This document shows, one piece after another, positions 34,482 through 42,644 of a DNA stretch of 64,000 nucleotides. Each line of letters starts with the position of its first letter. Position 1 is the first letter of the stretch. Both the position numbers and the translations under genes were made by a program. Under the pieces are notes generated by a model that did no database searches, was not told where the DNA came from, and saw only the letters and a list, made by a program, of their open reading frames with translations. This DNA is from FEB-10 sp963710645 (lineage in GTDB: Bacteria > Acidobacteriota > Thermoanaerobaculia > Thermoanaerobaculales > Sulfomarinibacteraceae): assembly GCA_963710645.1 (NCBI GenBank), contig CAVQBD010000007.1, positions 62,001 through 126,000 of the forward strand, given 5' to 3'.

Positions 34482-37427
34482 ATGAACGATGAGCAAAGGA
34501 CATCCGACTCGGACTTCAACCATCCCGCCGAAGCGAACCAGGACCCTTCGGTTGGGGATCACGACGAGACCCTGAGCGGCCACAATCACGAGGACCAGAC
34601 CATCGATTTGCCCAGGGGAGCAGAGCCAGGGCGCATTCCAGTGCCGGCGTCCATTGGCGGCTACCGGGTGATCGGTGTGCTCGGTGAGGGGGGGATGGGG
34701 ATCGTCTACGAAGCCGAGCAGGCGAGCCCGCGTCGGCGGGTTGCCCTCAAGGTCATCCGCGGCGGCCAGTTCGTAGACGAGACCCGCGTCAAGATGTTTC
34801 AGCGCGAGGCGGAGACCCTGGCTCTGCTAAAGCATCCGAACATCGGAGCCATCTACGAGTCGGGCCGCACCGAGGACGGCCACCACTTCTTCGCAATGGA
34901 GCTGGTGTTGGGGAAGACCCTCGACGCCTACCTCGACGAGCGACCGAAATTGGTGAATTCCCATGAGCTCGAACACCGACTGTCCCTCTTTCAGAAGATC
35001 TGCGAAGCTGTGCAGTACGCCCACCAGCGCGGCGTCATTCATCGCGATCTCAAGCCCTCCAACATCATCGTCACCGATGAGAGTTCGGCCTCGGGCGTAT
35101 CTTCCAATATTTCGGGGGCGGCGGCCCCGACTGTGAAGATCCTCGACTTCGGCCTCGCCCGGATCACCGAGGGGGACATCGCCATGACCCAGATCACCGA
35201 GATCGGGGTGATCAAGGGGACCCTGCCCTATATGGCGCCCGAACAGGCACGAGGAGATGGCGACGCCATCGACATCCGCACCGATGTCTACGCCCTCGGC
35301 GTGATCCTCTACGAGATGTTGGCCGGCAGCAGACCCTATGACACTGAGCGCTCGGCTCTCGTCGAGGCGGTGCGGGTGATCTGCGAGGATCCGCCCGTGC
35401 CGTTGAGCTCGACCTGGAGCGGGAGCCGCAAGTTCGACCCGGACGTCGAGACCATCGTCGGCGCGGCGCTCGAGAAAGAGCCCGACCGGCGGTATCCCTC
35501 GGCTTCCGCTCTTTCAGAGGACATCGGCAGATTTCTCGATTCGCAGCCGATCCTCGCCCGTCCGCCGTCGGCGGTCTATCAGCTCAGGAAAATGGTCTCT
35601 CGACATCGCACCATCTTTGCCGCATCGCTGGCCATTACGGTTGTGCTGGCGGTGTCCTCTGTGGTGAGCACGAGCCTTTTCTTCAAGGCCAAGCGGGAAT
35701 CGGAGCGCGCCCGGGTCGAGGCCCTCAAGTCGGACCAGGTGGCGGCTTTCATGACCGGGATGCTCGAAGGGGTGGGACCGGCGGTGGCCCTGGGCCGGGA
35801 TACGACCATGCTTCGTGAGATTCTCGATCAGACCGCGGTGCGAATTGGTTCGGACCTGGTGGACCAGCCCGAGGTCGAGGCCACGGTTCGCAATGTTCTC
35901 GGGTCCACCTATCGCGACCTCGGCGAGCTCGAGGAGGCCGAAAGCCACCACCGCGAGGCTGTTGAGAAGAACCGCCGGGTGCTCGGTGACGACCACCCGG
36001 AAACCTTGATCTCCATCGACGATCTGGCGGTCACCCTGCAGAATCTGGGCCGGTACGACGAGGCCGAGGCGCTATTCATCGAGGCGCTGGAGGGGATGCG
36101 CCGTGTCCTCGGCGACGATCACCCGAACACACTGGCGACCGTCGGCAATCTCGGCCAGGTGATTGCCGAAACCGGTCGCCTCGCCGAGGCCGAATCGTAC
36201 CATCGGGAGTCGCTGGATGGTCTCCGTCGGATCGAGGGTCCGGAGGGTGCCGAGACCATGACGGCGCTGTCCAACCTCGGTGTCCTGCTGCACTCCATGG
36301 GACGATATCCCGAGGCCGAGGAGATGCTTCGCGAGGTCCTCGAAACCAAACGGAGGGTCCTCGGCAACGACCACCCAGAAACGCTGATCAGCATGAACTC
36401 TCTCGGGGTGGTTCTCAATTCCCAGGACAAGCACGACGAGGCGGAAACCTTGTACTTCGAGTCCCTCGAAGGCTATCGGCGGGTGCTTGGCGATGACCAT
36501 AAGGACACCCTGCGGGCCCTCTCAAACTACGGTGTGTTCCTGACCAACGTGGGTCGCCCCGATGAAGGCGAACGTTTTCTTGACGAAGCTTTGGAAGCCC
36601 GACGCCGAGTGCTGGGAGACGACCATTTCGACACCCTGATTTCCATCAACTCCATGGGATTCTGGTACTACCGGCAGGGCAGGTACGACGAGTCCGAGGC
36701 CATGGTCCGCGAGGCCCTCGAACGAGGCCGCAGGGTCCTGGGAAGCGATCACCCGGACTTCCTGGTGTGGGTCTTCAACATGGGTCAACTGCTACAAATG
36801 CGAGACCGGCATGCCGAGGCGGAGCCCTATGGCAGGGAGGTGGTCGACACCGGACGCCGGACTTTGGGGTTGGGCCACCCGCAGATACTCTATGCGCTCT
36901 GGGATCTGGCGGCACTGGTGGACACTCTGGGCCGACCGCAGGAGGCCGAAGAACTGCTCCTCGAGGGGCTGGAGGCGGCGCGAAACAAGAACGGCGAGGC
37001 GGATGCTTCGACAACGGCGACGAGGACCAAACTCGCCGGCCTCTACATGGCCCACCTCCGGATGGACGAGGCTCGCGCCGTGATCACGGAACAGCTGTCG
37101 GCGATGCGAAACGCGGCCGAGTCCTCAGACGACCCCGATGTGAAGAATGCCTTTGCCTGGGAGGCCTTGACCTGCGAGCCCGCCGATCTTCAGAATCCCG
37201 AGTCCGCGCTCGCCTACGCCCTCGAGGCCGCCGAGTTGGGTGGGTGGCAGGATCCCGGAGTGCTCGATACCCTCGCGCTTGCCTACCACCGAACCGGCGA
37301 CAACGCGCGGGCGGTGGAGATCGAAAGTCAAGCCCTCGACCTGATTCCGGTGGAAGATGCCGCGCAACGGGAACCCTTCGAGACCGCGCTCGCCGAGTAC
37401 CGTGAGGCGCTCGAGAATAAGTCGTAA
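34482..37427 (+). CDS. Ser/Thr protein kinase with kinesin-light-chain-type TPRs (kinase 3)
   Basis: The 981-residue protein has an acidic, low-complexity N-terminus of about 55 residues and then the kinase: GEGGMGIVY (about 69-77), VALKVI (Lys about 90), HRDLKPSN (about 187-194), DFGLAR (about 222-227) and MAPEQ. A membrane helix (IFAASLAITVVLAVSSVVS, about 380-400) is followed by about ten 42-residue TPR units of the kinesin-light-chain kind, with recurrent RRVLGDDHPxTLxS(I/M)xxLG. This repeat type binds peptide partners. The start is the ATG at 34482 with GGAG 9 bases upstream. The genes on either side give no clue to its target. Confidence 0.93.
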   Translation: MNDEQRTSDSDFNHPAEANQDPSVGDHDETLSGHNHEDQTIDLPRGAEPGRIPVPASIGGYRVIGVLGEGGMGIVYEAEQASPRRRVALKVIRGGQFVDETRVKMFQREAETLALLKHPNIGAIYESGRTEDGHHFFAMELVLGKTLDAYLDERPKLVNSHELEHRLSLFQKICEAVQYAHQRGVIHRDLKPSNIIVTDESSASGVSSNISGAAAPTVKILDFGLARITEGDIAMTQITEIGVIKGTLPYMAPEQARGDGDAIDIRTDVYALGVILYEMLAGSRPYDTERSALVEAVRVICEDPPVPLSSTWSGSRKFDPDVETIVGAALEKEPDRRYPSASALSEDIGRFLDSQPILARPPSAVYQLRKMVSRHRTIFAASLAITVVLAVSSVVSTSLFFKAKRESERARVEALKSDQVAAFMTGMLEGVGPAVALGRDTTMLREILDQTAVRIGSDLVDQPEVEATVRNVLGSTYRDLGELEEAESHHREAVEKNRRVLGDDHPETLISIDDLAVTLQNLGRYDEAEALFIEALEGMRRVLGDDHPNTLATVGNLGQVIAETGRLAEAESYHRESLDGLRRIEGPEGAETMTALSNLGVLLHSMGRYPEAEEMLREVLETKRRVLGNDHPETLISMNSLGVVLNSQDKHDEAETLYFESLEGYRRVLGDDHKDTLRALSNYGVFLTNVGRPDEGERFLDEALEARRRVLGDDHFDTLISINSMGFWYYRQGRYDESEAMVREALERGRRVLGSDHPDFLVWVFNMGQLLQMRDRHAEAEPYGREVVDTGRRTLGLGHPQILYALWDLAALVDTLGRPQEAEELLLEGLEAARNKNGEADASTTATRTKLAGLYMAHLRMDEARAVITEQLSAMRNAAESSDDPDVKNAFAWEALTCEPADLQNPESALAYALEAAELGGWQDPGVLDTLALAYHRTGDNARAVEIESQALDLIPVEDAAQREPFETALAEYREALENKS

Positions 37428-37465
37428 GCGAGCTCAGTTGCCATGAGCTAAGGTGCCGCACTAAG

Positions 37466-37494
37466 GTGCCACACTTCGCAATGTGGCACCCATG
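37466..37494 (+). repeat. GTGGCACCCAT-family repeat forming a perfect hairpin
   Basis: GTGCCACA (37466-37473) pairs exactly with TGTGGCAC (37482-37489) across the loop CTTCGCAA; the copy then ends CCCAT. It sits about 40 bases after the stop of kinase 3, so it could act as a transcript-end structure, though no T-run follows. Confidence 0.75.
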
Positions 37495-37552
37495 CGAATG
37501 GTCTCTGGCGATGCAGGCTGCTTGACCATAGATTGAAGAACGGAGGTGCCAG

Positions 37553-38113
37553 ATGTTCCGCGCCCACCCCTGGCTCGCCACCGTGGTGGTCATCGGATTC
37601 GCGTTGTTCACCTTCTGGCGGGTCAGGGTCGACTACGCCGCACGCGGCAAGCTCACCTTCCTGTCGACCGTCCTTCAATTCGTGATGTTCGCCCTCCACG
37701 GCGTGGCCTCTTACTCCTTCCTCGACTCGAGGCTGTCCGAAGTCAAGACGGCCCGCCCGATATTCGCATTTGCTGTGGCGCTGATGGTCGTGGGTCTGCT
37801 GGCGATCTTCGCCGGGATGGGCCGCCTGAGCTGGGACGTCACCGTCGGAAGATCGGTCACCGGCCTCCGGACAACCGGGCCCTACCGCTTCACCCGAAAC
37901 CCTCAGCTCGTCGCCTACTTTGTCTTCCTGGCCGGGTATGCGCTGTTCTGGCCGTCATGGCTCGGCCTGGCATGGCTCGGCCTTTACGTGCTGATCGCCC
38001 ATCTGATGGTTCTCACCGAAGAGGGTCACCTCCGGAGAGTTTTCGGCCGTGAATACGAGGCCTATTGCCGGCGCACGCCGCGCTACCTCGGGTTGCCGAG
38101 GAAAGGCGTCTAG
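37553..38113 (+). CDS. ICMT/PEMT-type membrane methyltransferase
   Basis: The 186-residue integral membrane protein starts with ATG behind GGAGG. Four to five hydrophobic helices are visible (ATVVVIGFALFTFW, FVMFALHGVASYSFL, FAFAVALMVVGLLAIFAGMG, LVAYFVFLAGYALFW, LGLAWLGLYVLIAHL). The hallmark is GPYRFTRNPQLVAYF followed by EEGHLRRVFGREYEAYCRRTPRYL. This is the S-adenosylmethionine-binding signature of isoprenylcysteine carboxyl methyltransferase and phospholipid methyltransferase relatives. It probably methylates a lipid or another hydrophobic acceptor in the inner membrane. Family members of this kind are often unassigned. Confidence 0.85.
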   Translation: MFRAHPWLATVVVIGFALFTFWRVRVDYAARGKLTFLSTVLQFVMFALHGVASYSFLDSRLSEVKTARPIFAFAVALMVVGLLAIFAGMGRLSWDVTVGRSVTGLRTTGPYRFTRNPQLVAYFVFLAGYALFWPSWLGLAWLGLYVLIAHLMVLTEEGHLRRVFGREYEAYCRRTPRYLGLPRKGV

Positions 38114-38122
38114 GGGGCCACC

Positions 38123-38170
38123 CATGAACGCACCCAATGCAATGCGTTCATGCGAAGTGTGGCACCCATC
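38123..38170 (+). repeat. Hairpin plus GTGGCACCCAT-family repeat after a stop codon
   Basis: CATGAACGCA (38123-38132) and TGCGTTCATG (38143-38152) form a perfect 10-bp stem with a 10-base loop, beginning 9 bases after the methyltransferase stop. It runs straight into TGCGAAGTGTGGCACCCATC, nearly identical to the copy at 42621. Confidence 0.75.
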
Positions 38171-38197
38171 CGCTTTGTGCACAGCCTATGGGCGGAA

Positions 38198-39001
38198 CTA
38201 TGTCGGCGGCGGGAATGTCATCTCGAAGGTCGTGGCATCCTGAGAGCCGTTGGCGACACGGGAACCGAAGACGATCACCCTGCCGTCTCCAGGCCCTCCG
38301 GTCACGTGAAGCCTGAAGTTGTCGCTTTCGCCGATGACATTGTTGAAGAGCTGGTCGATGGACATCTGTAGCTGCTCGAACGGGCGCAGGTGGATCGACC
38401 TGGACACCCAGCTGTGTCCCGTGCTGGTGTGCGCAGTCACGTCGATCCTGATCGGTTGACCGGTGGTCTCGACGAATCCGACGTTGTAACGGAAGTCGCC
38501 GCCGACGAGGTTGGTGAGTCCGATCAGGTTCGACTCTTCGCCGGTGCCGATGGAGCGCGGGGCCGGCACCGCGGCGAAGGCCTGGCCCGAGGAATCGCGT
38601 TCCTGTTGATCCGTTTCCTTGGAGAAGATCCGTGCGGTCACGTGGACCGGCACTTCGGCGACCGCTCGAATTGCGCCAAACCCTTGGATACCGAACATCG
38701 TGGTCACGGCGTCATCGATTTGCACGACCTCTCCCGGATTGACCACCATCGTGTGAGTGATATCGGATGGGGTGTTGCTCTGATTGCGGCGGAGGAAGCT
38801 GAATTCGACCTCGGCGGGTCCCTCGTTCGGGTTGAACACCCAGATGGTTGTGTTCCAGTTGGACGGTGGAACTCCGGGTCCGGTCCCCACAGCCGGCAGG
38901 AAGAGCTCGGTGTCCGGAGCCGATGCTGCGACCGGCAATGCCGCCATCAGCGTCGCGAGTAGAACGAGCGGGACGATCGTGGCGGAAATCGTGCGTGCCA
39001 T
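38198..39001 (-). CDS. Secreted RTYN-type beta protein, divergent paralogue
   Basis: The 267-residue protein starts at 39001 behind AAGGAG and has a signal peptide ending AASAPD. It resembles the proteins at 13314-14186 and 14391-17252 in order: SNWNTTIWVFNPNEGPAEVE at the front, then ITHTMVVNPGEVVQIDDAV, HVTARIFSKE at the position of the SRTYN motif, then YNVGFVETTGQPIRIDVTA and LRPFEQLQMSIDQLFNNVIG. The exact RTYN and GTFGQ motifs are lost, so the relationship is inferred from layout. No enzyme residues are seen. It is probably periplasmic or surface-located. Confidence 0.7.
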   Translation of the reverse strand: MARTISATIVPLVLLATLMAALPVAASAPDTELFLPAVGTGPGVPPSNWNTTIWVFNPNEGPAEVEFSFLRRNQSNTPSDITHTMVVNPGEVVQIDDAVTTMFGIQGFGAIRAVAEVPVHVTARIFSKETDQQERDSSGQAFAAVPAPRSIGTGEESNLIGLTNLVGGDFRYNVGFVETTGQPIRIDVTAHTSTGHSWVSRSIHLRPFEQLQMSIDQLFNNVIGESDNFRLHVTGGPGDGRVIVFGSRVANGSQDATTFEMTFPPPT

Positions 39002-39435
39002 AGGAATTCTCCTTCAGGATCGGCGAAACTCGAATAGTCGAGACCGGTTGACGAGGAAAACACTATCACGCAAAGGTGCCATCCTTCGCATGAGCGCAAT
39101 GTTTTCGACAGCCCCGAATCGGAAGAAAGCGCGGAGATTTCGCGGTATTGGACTCCTCACATTAGGGGTTCGGGGAACCCGTCATCACCCACCGGTTATG
39201 GCGATGCAACAATGGGAATGGCAGCACCCATCGGCACCCATCCAAAAGCCTGGGACGAATTCGCAAGTCTCGTCATGCTACGATTCCCGCAATTAGTCTG
39301 CGGACTGTCAAGCTGACGTCGGAGGCCGCAGGATCGACATACAGGAACCGGGGTGGGCTCAACTTCCACCCACAGTGTGGCGGCGTTGGCTGGCGATGTC
39401 CGGATCCGATCGGTTCGGAGGGAAGGAGTCAGGCA
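39002..39435. other. Divergent intergenic region with repeats, no gene seen
   Basis: 434 bases lie between two secreted-protein genes. Apart from repeat-family fragments (AAAGGTGCCATCC at 39072 and the tandem copy at 39220-39241) no frame with a ribosome binding site or recognisable protein was found. Confidence 0.5.
39220..39241 (+). repeat. GTGGCACCCAT-family repeat, tandem core
   Basis: GGCAGCACCCATCGGCACCC followed by AT: two cores 10 bases apart in the spacer before the SUMF1-like gene. Confidence 0.55.
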
Positions 39436-40374
39436 ATGGCGACGACGGTGTGGTCTCGACGGCGGATCATCTTCAACGTGCTCCTGCTGGCCTTGTGGTC
39501 GCCGTTCGGCTGGACGCAAGGCATTTTCAACGAAGGTTTCGAAAGGGGAGACTCCTGCCTTTGGCCCGCGCAGTCGCCAAGTGATCCTGCCTGTGCAGAC
39601 ACCTACCTGGAGCTGACCCTTCCCGGTGGTGCTCACCTGCTAATGGTCCGCGTCAAGGCTGGCACATTCCTTATGGGATCTCCGGATAGCGAGCGCGGGC
39701 GAGACTCGGACGAGGGGCCGCAACACAACGTGACGATCTCGAACGACACCTACTTCGGGGTCTTCGAGGTCACCCAGAGGCAGTGGACCGAGGTCACCGG
39801 TTTCAACCCGGCGGCGACCTGCTTCGGTGGAATGTACGGCGTTGATGACAGCTTCCCCGCCTACTGCGTCACCGCGGACGACATCCTGGACGTCGGTGGG
39901 TTCCTCGATCTCTTGAGCGCCCATCTGGCCGGCACGGGGCAGCCTTCCAACGTGCGCTTGCCGACCGAGGCCGAGTGGGAGTTCGCCGCCCGGGCTGGCA
40001 GGACGACGAGGTACAACCACGGGGATGTTCTCGGTTGCGATGACGGATGCGACGAGTGTCTGGAGCACGATCTCCATATGGTCTGGTGCGGCAACAACAC
40101 CGGAACGGTCTCACCGGTGGGTTCTCGGTTCGGGAACGACTGGGGTCTGCGCGACATGCACGGGAACGTACTCGAGTGGGTTGCGGACGGTTTTTACTGG
40201 TACACGGATGATGACCAGGTCGACCCGGCATACCCCGGAGACGGCTCCGGATACATGGTCCGCGGCGGATACTGGAGCGGCCTGGCCGAGTTCAGCCGCT
40301 CGGCCGATCGTGTCAGCTTCGGATCGGGCCATGTCGGCAGCAATATCGGGTTTCGAATCGTATTGTCCGATTGA
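39436..40374 (+). CDS. Secreted formylglycine-generating-enzyme-like (SUMF1) protein, DGFE-like motif at N-terminus
   Basis: The 312-residue protein starts with ATG after GGAGGGAAGGAGT. A signal peptide ends near GWTQ (residue 28). Directly behind it is IFNEGFERGDSCLW (30-43), which matches the C-terminal tag of other exported proteins here. The SUMF1/FGE-sulfatase domain follows: GTFLMGSPDSERGRDSDEGP, VFEVTQRQWTEVTG, RLPTEAEWEFAARAG, LRDMHGNVLEWVADG, MVRGGYW and IGFRIV. True FGE enzymes need two active-site Cys near the C-terminus (usual SCH and CY context). Here that region reads RSADRVSFGSGHVGSNIGF without Cys, so enzymatic activity is unlikely and a binding role is more plausible. Confidence 0.85.
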   Translation: MATTVWSRRRIIFNVLLLALWSPFGWTQGIFNEGFERGDSCLWPAQSPSDPACADTYLELTLPGGAHLLMVRVKAGTFLMGSPDSERGRDSDEGPQHNVTISNDTYFGVFEVTQRQWTEVTGFNPAATCFGGMYGVDDSFPAYCVTADDILDVGGFLDLLSAHLAGTGQPSNVRLPTEAEWEFAARAGRTTRYNHGDVLGCDDGCDECLEHDLHMVWCGNNTGTVSPVGSRFGNDWGLRDMHGNVLEWVADGFYWYTDDDQVDPAYPGDGSGYMVRGGYWSGLAEFSRSADRVSFGSGHVGSNIGFRIVLSD

Positions 40375-40447
40375 GGAATTCCGGCTCAATACACTTTTTC
40401 GGGCTGCAACTTCTCAGTCGCCCTGACATGCCAATAAGGGTGGAAGA

Positions 40448-40468
40448 GTGTACGTGGTAACCATGCGG
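40448..40468 (+). repeat. GTGGCACCCAT-family repeat, diverged
   Basis: GTGTACGTGGTAACCATGCG resembles the TGTGTACGTGGCACCCAT form with two substitutions; it lies after the SUMF1-like gene. Confidence 0.5.
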
Positions 40469-40546
40469 TCGATGTCCTCGCCGCACCAGGGCCAAGCGGA
40501 CAAAAACCATCGGAAACCGTCGCACTTCAGAGCTGAACCCGAGCAA

Positions 40547-41110
40547 CTAACTCCCCGCCGCCTTCCGAAACAGCAGGGCCGATCCGACGAAGAGTGTGAC
40601 GAAGAAGCCGTTGAGGGCCACGATCTCCAGCGGCCCGTTCCGCGGCGAACCCAGCCCGGCGATCAACCCGATCACTGCGACCGACGCCTGAGCGAGCGCT
40701 GTTATTAACAGTGCGTATGCCATCCCATGAGGTCGAAAGCGCGCGATGACGGCACTGATGACTCCGACAGCGAGCACCCCGCCATACATCAAGTTGGCGT
40801 CGTTGTTTTCGGACCCGATGATGCCGACCGCACCGTTGACCCACACAAGGATGAATGCCGCCGCGAGTGCAAGGCCGACAGCGAACCGGTACGCGGTATT
40901 GCTCGTCATCCTGGCTGCGAACTCATACGTGACACCAGCGCCGAGCAAGAGGGCGCCGAAGACAGCGAAGTCGGACACATCCCAGACGACTTCATCGGTG
41001 AACTGCATCGCGATCAAGGGCAGGAGTAGCACGAGCGCTGCGGCAGACCAGGCCGCTATCCTCCAACGGCTCTCGCGCCACCCGCCACCGTTTTCCTTGA
41101 ATCCTGTCAT
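40547..41110 (-). CDS. Small integral membrane protein of unknown function
   Basis: The 187-residue product starts at 41110 behind GGAGG. Five to six hydrophobic helices are visible: AAWSAAALVLLLPLIAMQF, FAVFGALLLGAGVTYEFA, RFAVGLALAAAFILVWVNGA, MYGGVLAVGVISAVIARF, YALLITALAQASVAVIGLI and IVALNGFFVTLFVGSALLF. The loop after helix 3 contains GIIGSENNDANLMYGG, an acidic and Asn-rich segment that could bind a ligand or ion. I do not recognise a functional family. It is convergent with the SUMF1-like gene. Confidence 0.75.
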   Translation of the reverse strand: MTGFKENGGGWRESRWRIAAWSAAALVLLLPLIAMQFTDEVVWDVSDFAVFGALLLGAGVTYEFAARMTSNTAYRFAVGLALAAAFILVWVNGAVGIIGSENNDANLMYGGVLAVGVISAVIARFRPHGMAYALLITALAQASVAVIGLIAGLGSPRNGPLEIVALNGFFVTLFVGSALLFRKAAGS

Positions 41111-41233
41111 TGTCTCGCCTCCGATTACGAACGTCTTTCAACGAGACTGGACGATGATCGTGGCGCTAAGGTGACGCCCCAGCGCCCTTCTGAAGGCGGT
41201 GCCGGACACCGTAATTGGAATTGCAGTGGTGCA

Positions 41234-41254
41234 GTGGTGAACGTGGCACCCATC
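41234..41254 (+). repeat. GTGGCACCCAT-family repeat, near-consensus
   Basis: GTGGTGAACGTGGCACCCAT: the clearest full example of the family. Confidence 0.75.
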
Positions 41255-41372
41255 ATCTGTTGGCTTCGCCCTGAGATCGCGGTGTCGAGGTGGTCGAACT
41301 GGGCCTTGAATCCGAAAGATGCCGCGTTTACATCTGTTGAATTGTCATCGAGGGCAGAGGCCACGAACAAAT

Positions 41373-41423
41373 GTGTAAATGTGTACGTGGCACCCATGTG
41401 GCACCCATGGGCACCCATGCGGG
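41373..41423 (+). repeat. GTGGCACCCAT-family repeat, three tandem cores
   Basis: GTGTAAATGTGTACGTGGCA, then CCCATGTGGCACCCATGGGC and ACCCATGCGGGC. Three cores in a row end almost at the stop of the methyltransferase gene that starts at 42499. Confidence 0.8.
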
Positions 41424-41425
41424 CC

Positions 41426-42499
41426 CTACAGCCTTTCAGCCTCGACAATACAGTAGAAGGGTTCGGTGCCCAGCGCCTTACCGAACTGAAAGTAATCCGT
41501 CATTCTCAACCCGCATTCGCTCAGGAATGACTCGACTGCAGACTCGGGGTCTTCTGACATGTCCAAGCCGAATTTCCAGGGTTCTCCCATCTTTGCCATC
41601 ACCTTCTCCGAGTGCTTGGCTGTCGTTGAAATCTCACCCCGGATAAACGCATTGGAATAGAGGTCTTGAGCGATAATGCTCCCGTCTGCACACAATTTGG
41701 CCATTGCCGTGAGTGTCTCTTTGGCCACATCCGCGTCCAGGAACAGAGAGACGCTTTGCCAGAGGAACAGCGTTCTCTTTGCTTTGTCAAAGCCAGCATG
41801 CAGTAGCTTGTCCACCCAGGATTCGCATGAATAATCGACCGGGACATAGGTGATCCAGTCATGTCTGATGTCTGCTTGCTCCAATGTTTCCACTTTGATG
41901 TTCAGCGTATTGGCCTGATCGAGCTCAAAAACCTTTTCATTTCCTTCTGTGAAGTGCAGAGCGATCAGGTCGAAGCCGGCTCCAAGGATGACAATCTGCT
42001 CCATGTCATCCACATGCTTTTCCATGATCCGGTCAAACATGAGTACCCGACGACCCGGAGTGGACACGAGAGTCTCTCTACCCGGCTCATCGAGCCTGCC
42101 AAACTTGGTGGTGAATCCGAATAGCCGCTGGGAAATGATCAGTGGACCGAGAGTCGCCCAAAGACCAAAATGCGATTCACAGGGGAACTTCTTTGTGAAC
42201 GCAACGGAGAATGGATCCGGTCTGGTGTTGAAATGGTGCATGATCCATCGATATTGGAGCGCTTGGACTGCCGTGAAGGAGATCCCCAGTCGCTTGCTGT
42301 TCCCCATTTCCTTGTAGAGCCCAGCTATCAACCCGGCAATTGCAAAGGGAATGAAGACGATCTGAATCGGCACATATAGGATGATTTGGAGGAGTCTGAT
42401 CAGGGAGCGCAGGATCCCGGGAAAAGCGAAAGGAAGTTCGTTTCCCACGGTTCGAGCGTAGCACGGGGTGAGGGCCAGGATCTTGGCACCCTTCCGCAC
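41426..42499 (-). CDS. LCMT-type class I SAM-dependent methyltransferase, atypical base composition
   Basis: The product has about 357 residues if read from GTG at 42499; the start is uncertain because no strong Shine-Dalgarno is visible, and GTG 17 codons later is possible. An N-terminal hydrophobic stretch (LLQIILYVPIQIVFIPFAIA) suggests membrane association. The catalytic part shows EQIVILGAGFDLIALHF (SAM-binding glycine loop), VFELDQANTLNIK, and ITYVPVDYSCESWVDKLL, matching the leucine carboxyl methyltransferase / Ppm1 family, which includes polyketide and small-molecule O-methyltransferases. The gene is clearly more AT-rich than its surroundings and flanked by repeats, pointing to horizontal transfer. 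Confidence 0.8.
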   Translation of the reverse strand: MRKGAKILALTPCYARTVGNELPFAFPGILRSLIRLLQIILYVPIQIVFIPFAIAGLIAGLYKEMGNSKRLGISFTAVQALQYRWIMHHFNTRPDPFSVAFTKKFPCESHFGLWATLGPLIISQRLFGFTTKFGRLDEPGRETLVSTPGRRVLMFDRIMEKHVDDMEQIVILGAGFDLIALHFTEGNEKVFELDQANTLNIKVETLEQADIRHDWITYVPVDYSCESWVDKLLHAGFDKAKRTLFLWQSVSLFLDADVAKETLTAMAKLCADGSIIAQDLYSNAFIRGEISTTAKHSEKVMAKMGEPWKFGLDMSEDPESAVESFLSECGLRMTDYFQFGKALGTEPFYCIVEAERL

Positions 42500-42526
42500 C
42501 CGTGCTCAAAAACAAATGGTTCAAGG

Positions 42527-42540
42527 GTGAACGTGGCACA
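42527..42540 (+). repeat. GTGGCACCCAT-family repeat, truncated
   Basis: GTGAACGTGGCACA: the consensus left part with the CCAT end lost. Confidence 0.5.
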
Positions 42541-42620
42541 CAGGCAGCTGCCGAGATCTGGGTGCTGAGTCGGTCGATTCTGCTTCGAAAGGCAGGGTCG
42601 TGGTGGCTCACAATGAGTTT

Positions 42621-42638
42621 GTGCGAAGTGTGGCACCC
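42621..42638 (+). repeat. GTGGCACCCAT-family repeat, GTGCGAAG form
   Basis: GTGCGAAGTGTGGCACCC is nearly identical to 38151-38167 and lies just after the stop of the transthyretin-like gene. Confidence 0.7.
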
Positions 42639-42644
42639 TTGATG

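Larger units (their letters stand above)
41111..41425. other. Repeat-rich intergenic region, no gene seen
   Basis: 315 bases upstream of the membrane protein gene and behind the lower-GC methyltransferase. It contains four cores of the GTGGCACCCAT family (41234-41254 and three tandem ones at 41373-41423) and no credible coding frame. Confidence 0.6.

Noticed and set aside
39436..40374. Active sulfatase-modifying enzyme
   Set aside because: The two catalytic cysteines expected near the C-terminus are missing, and no sulfatase gene is in the window.
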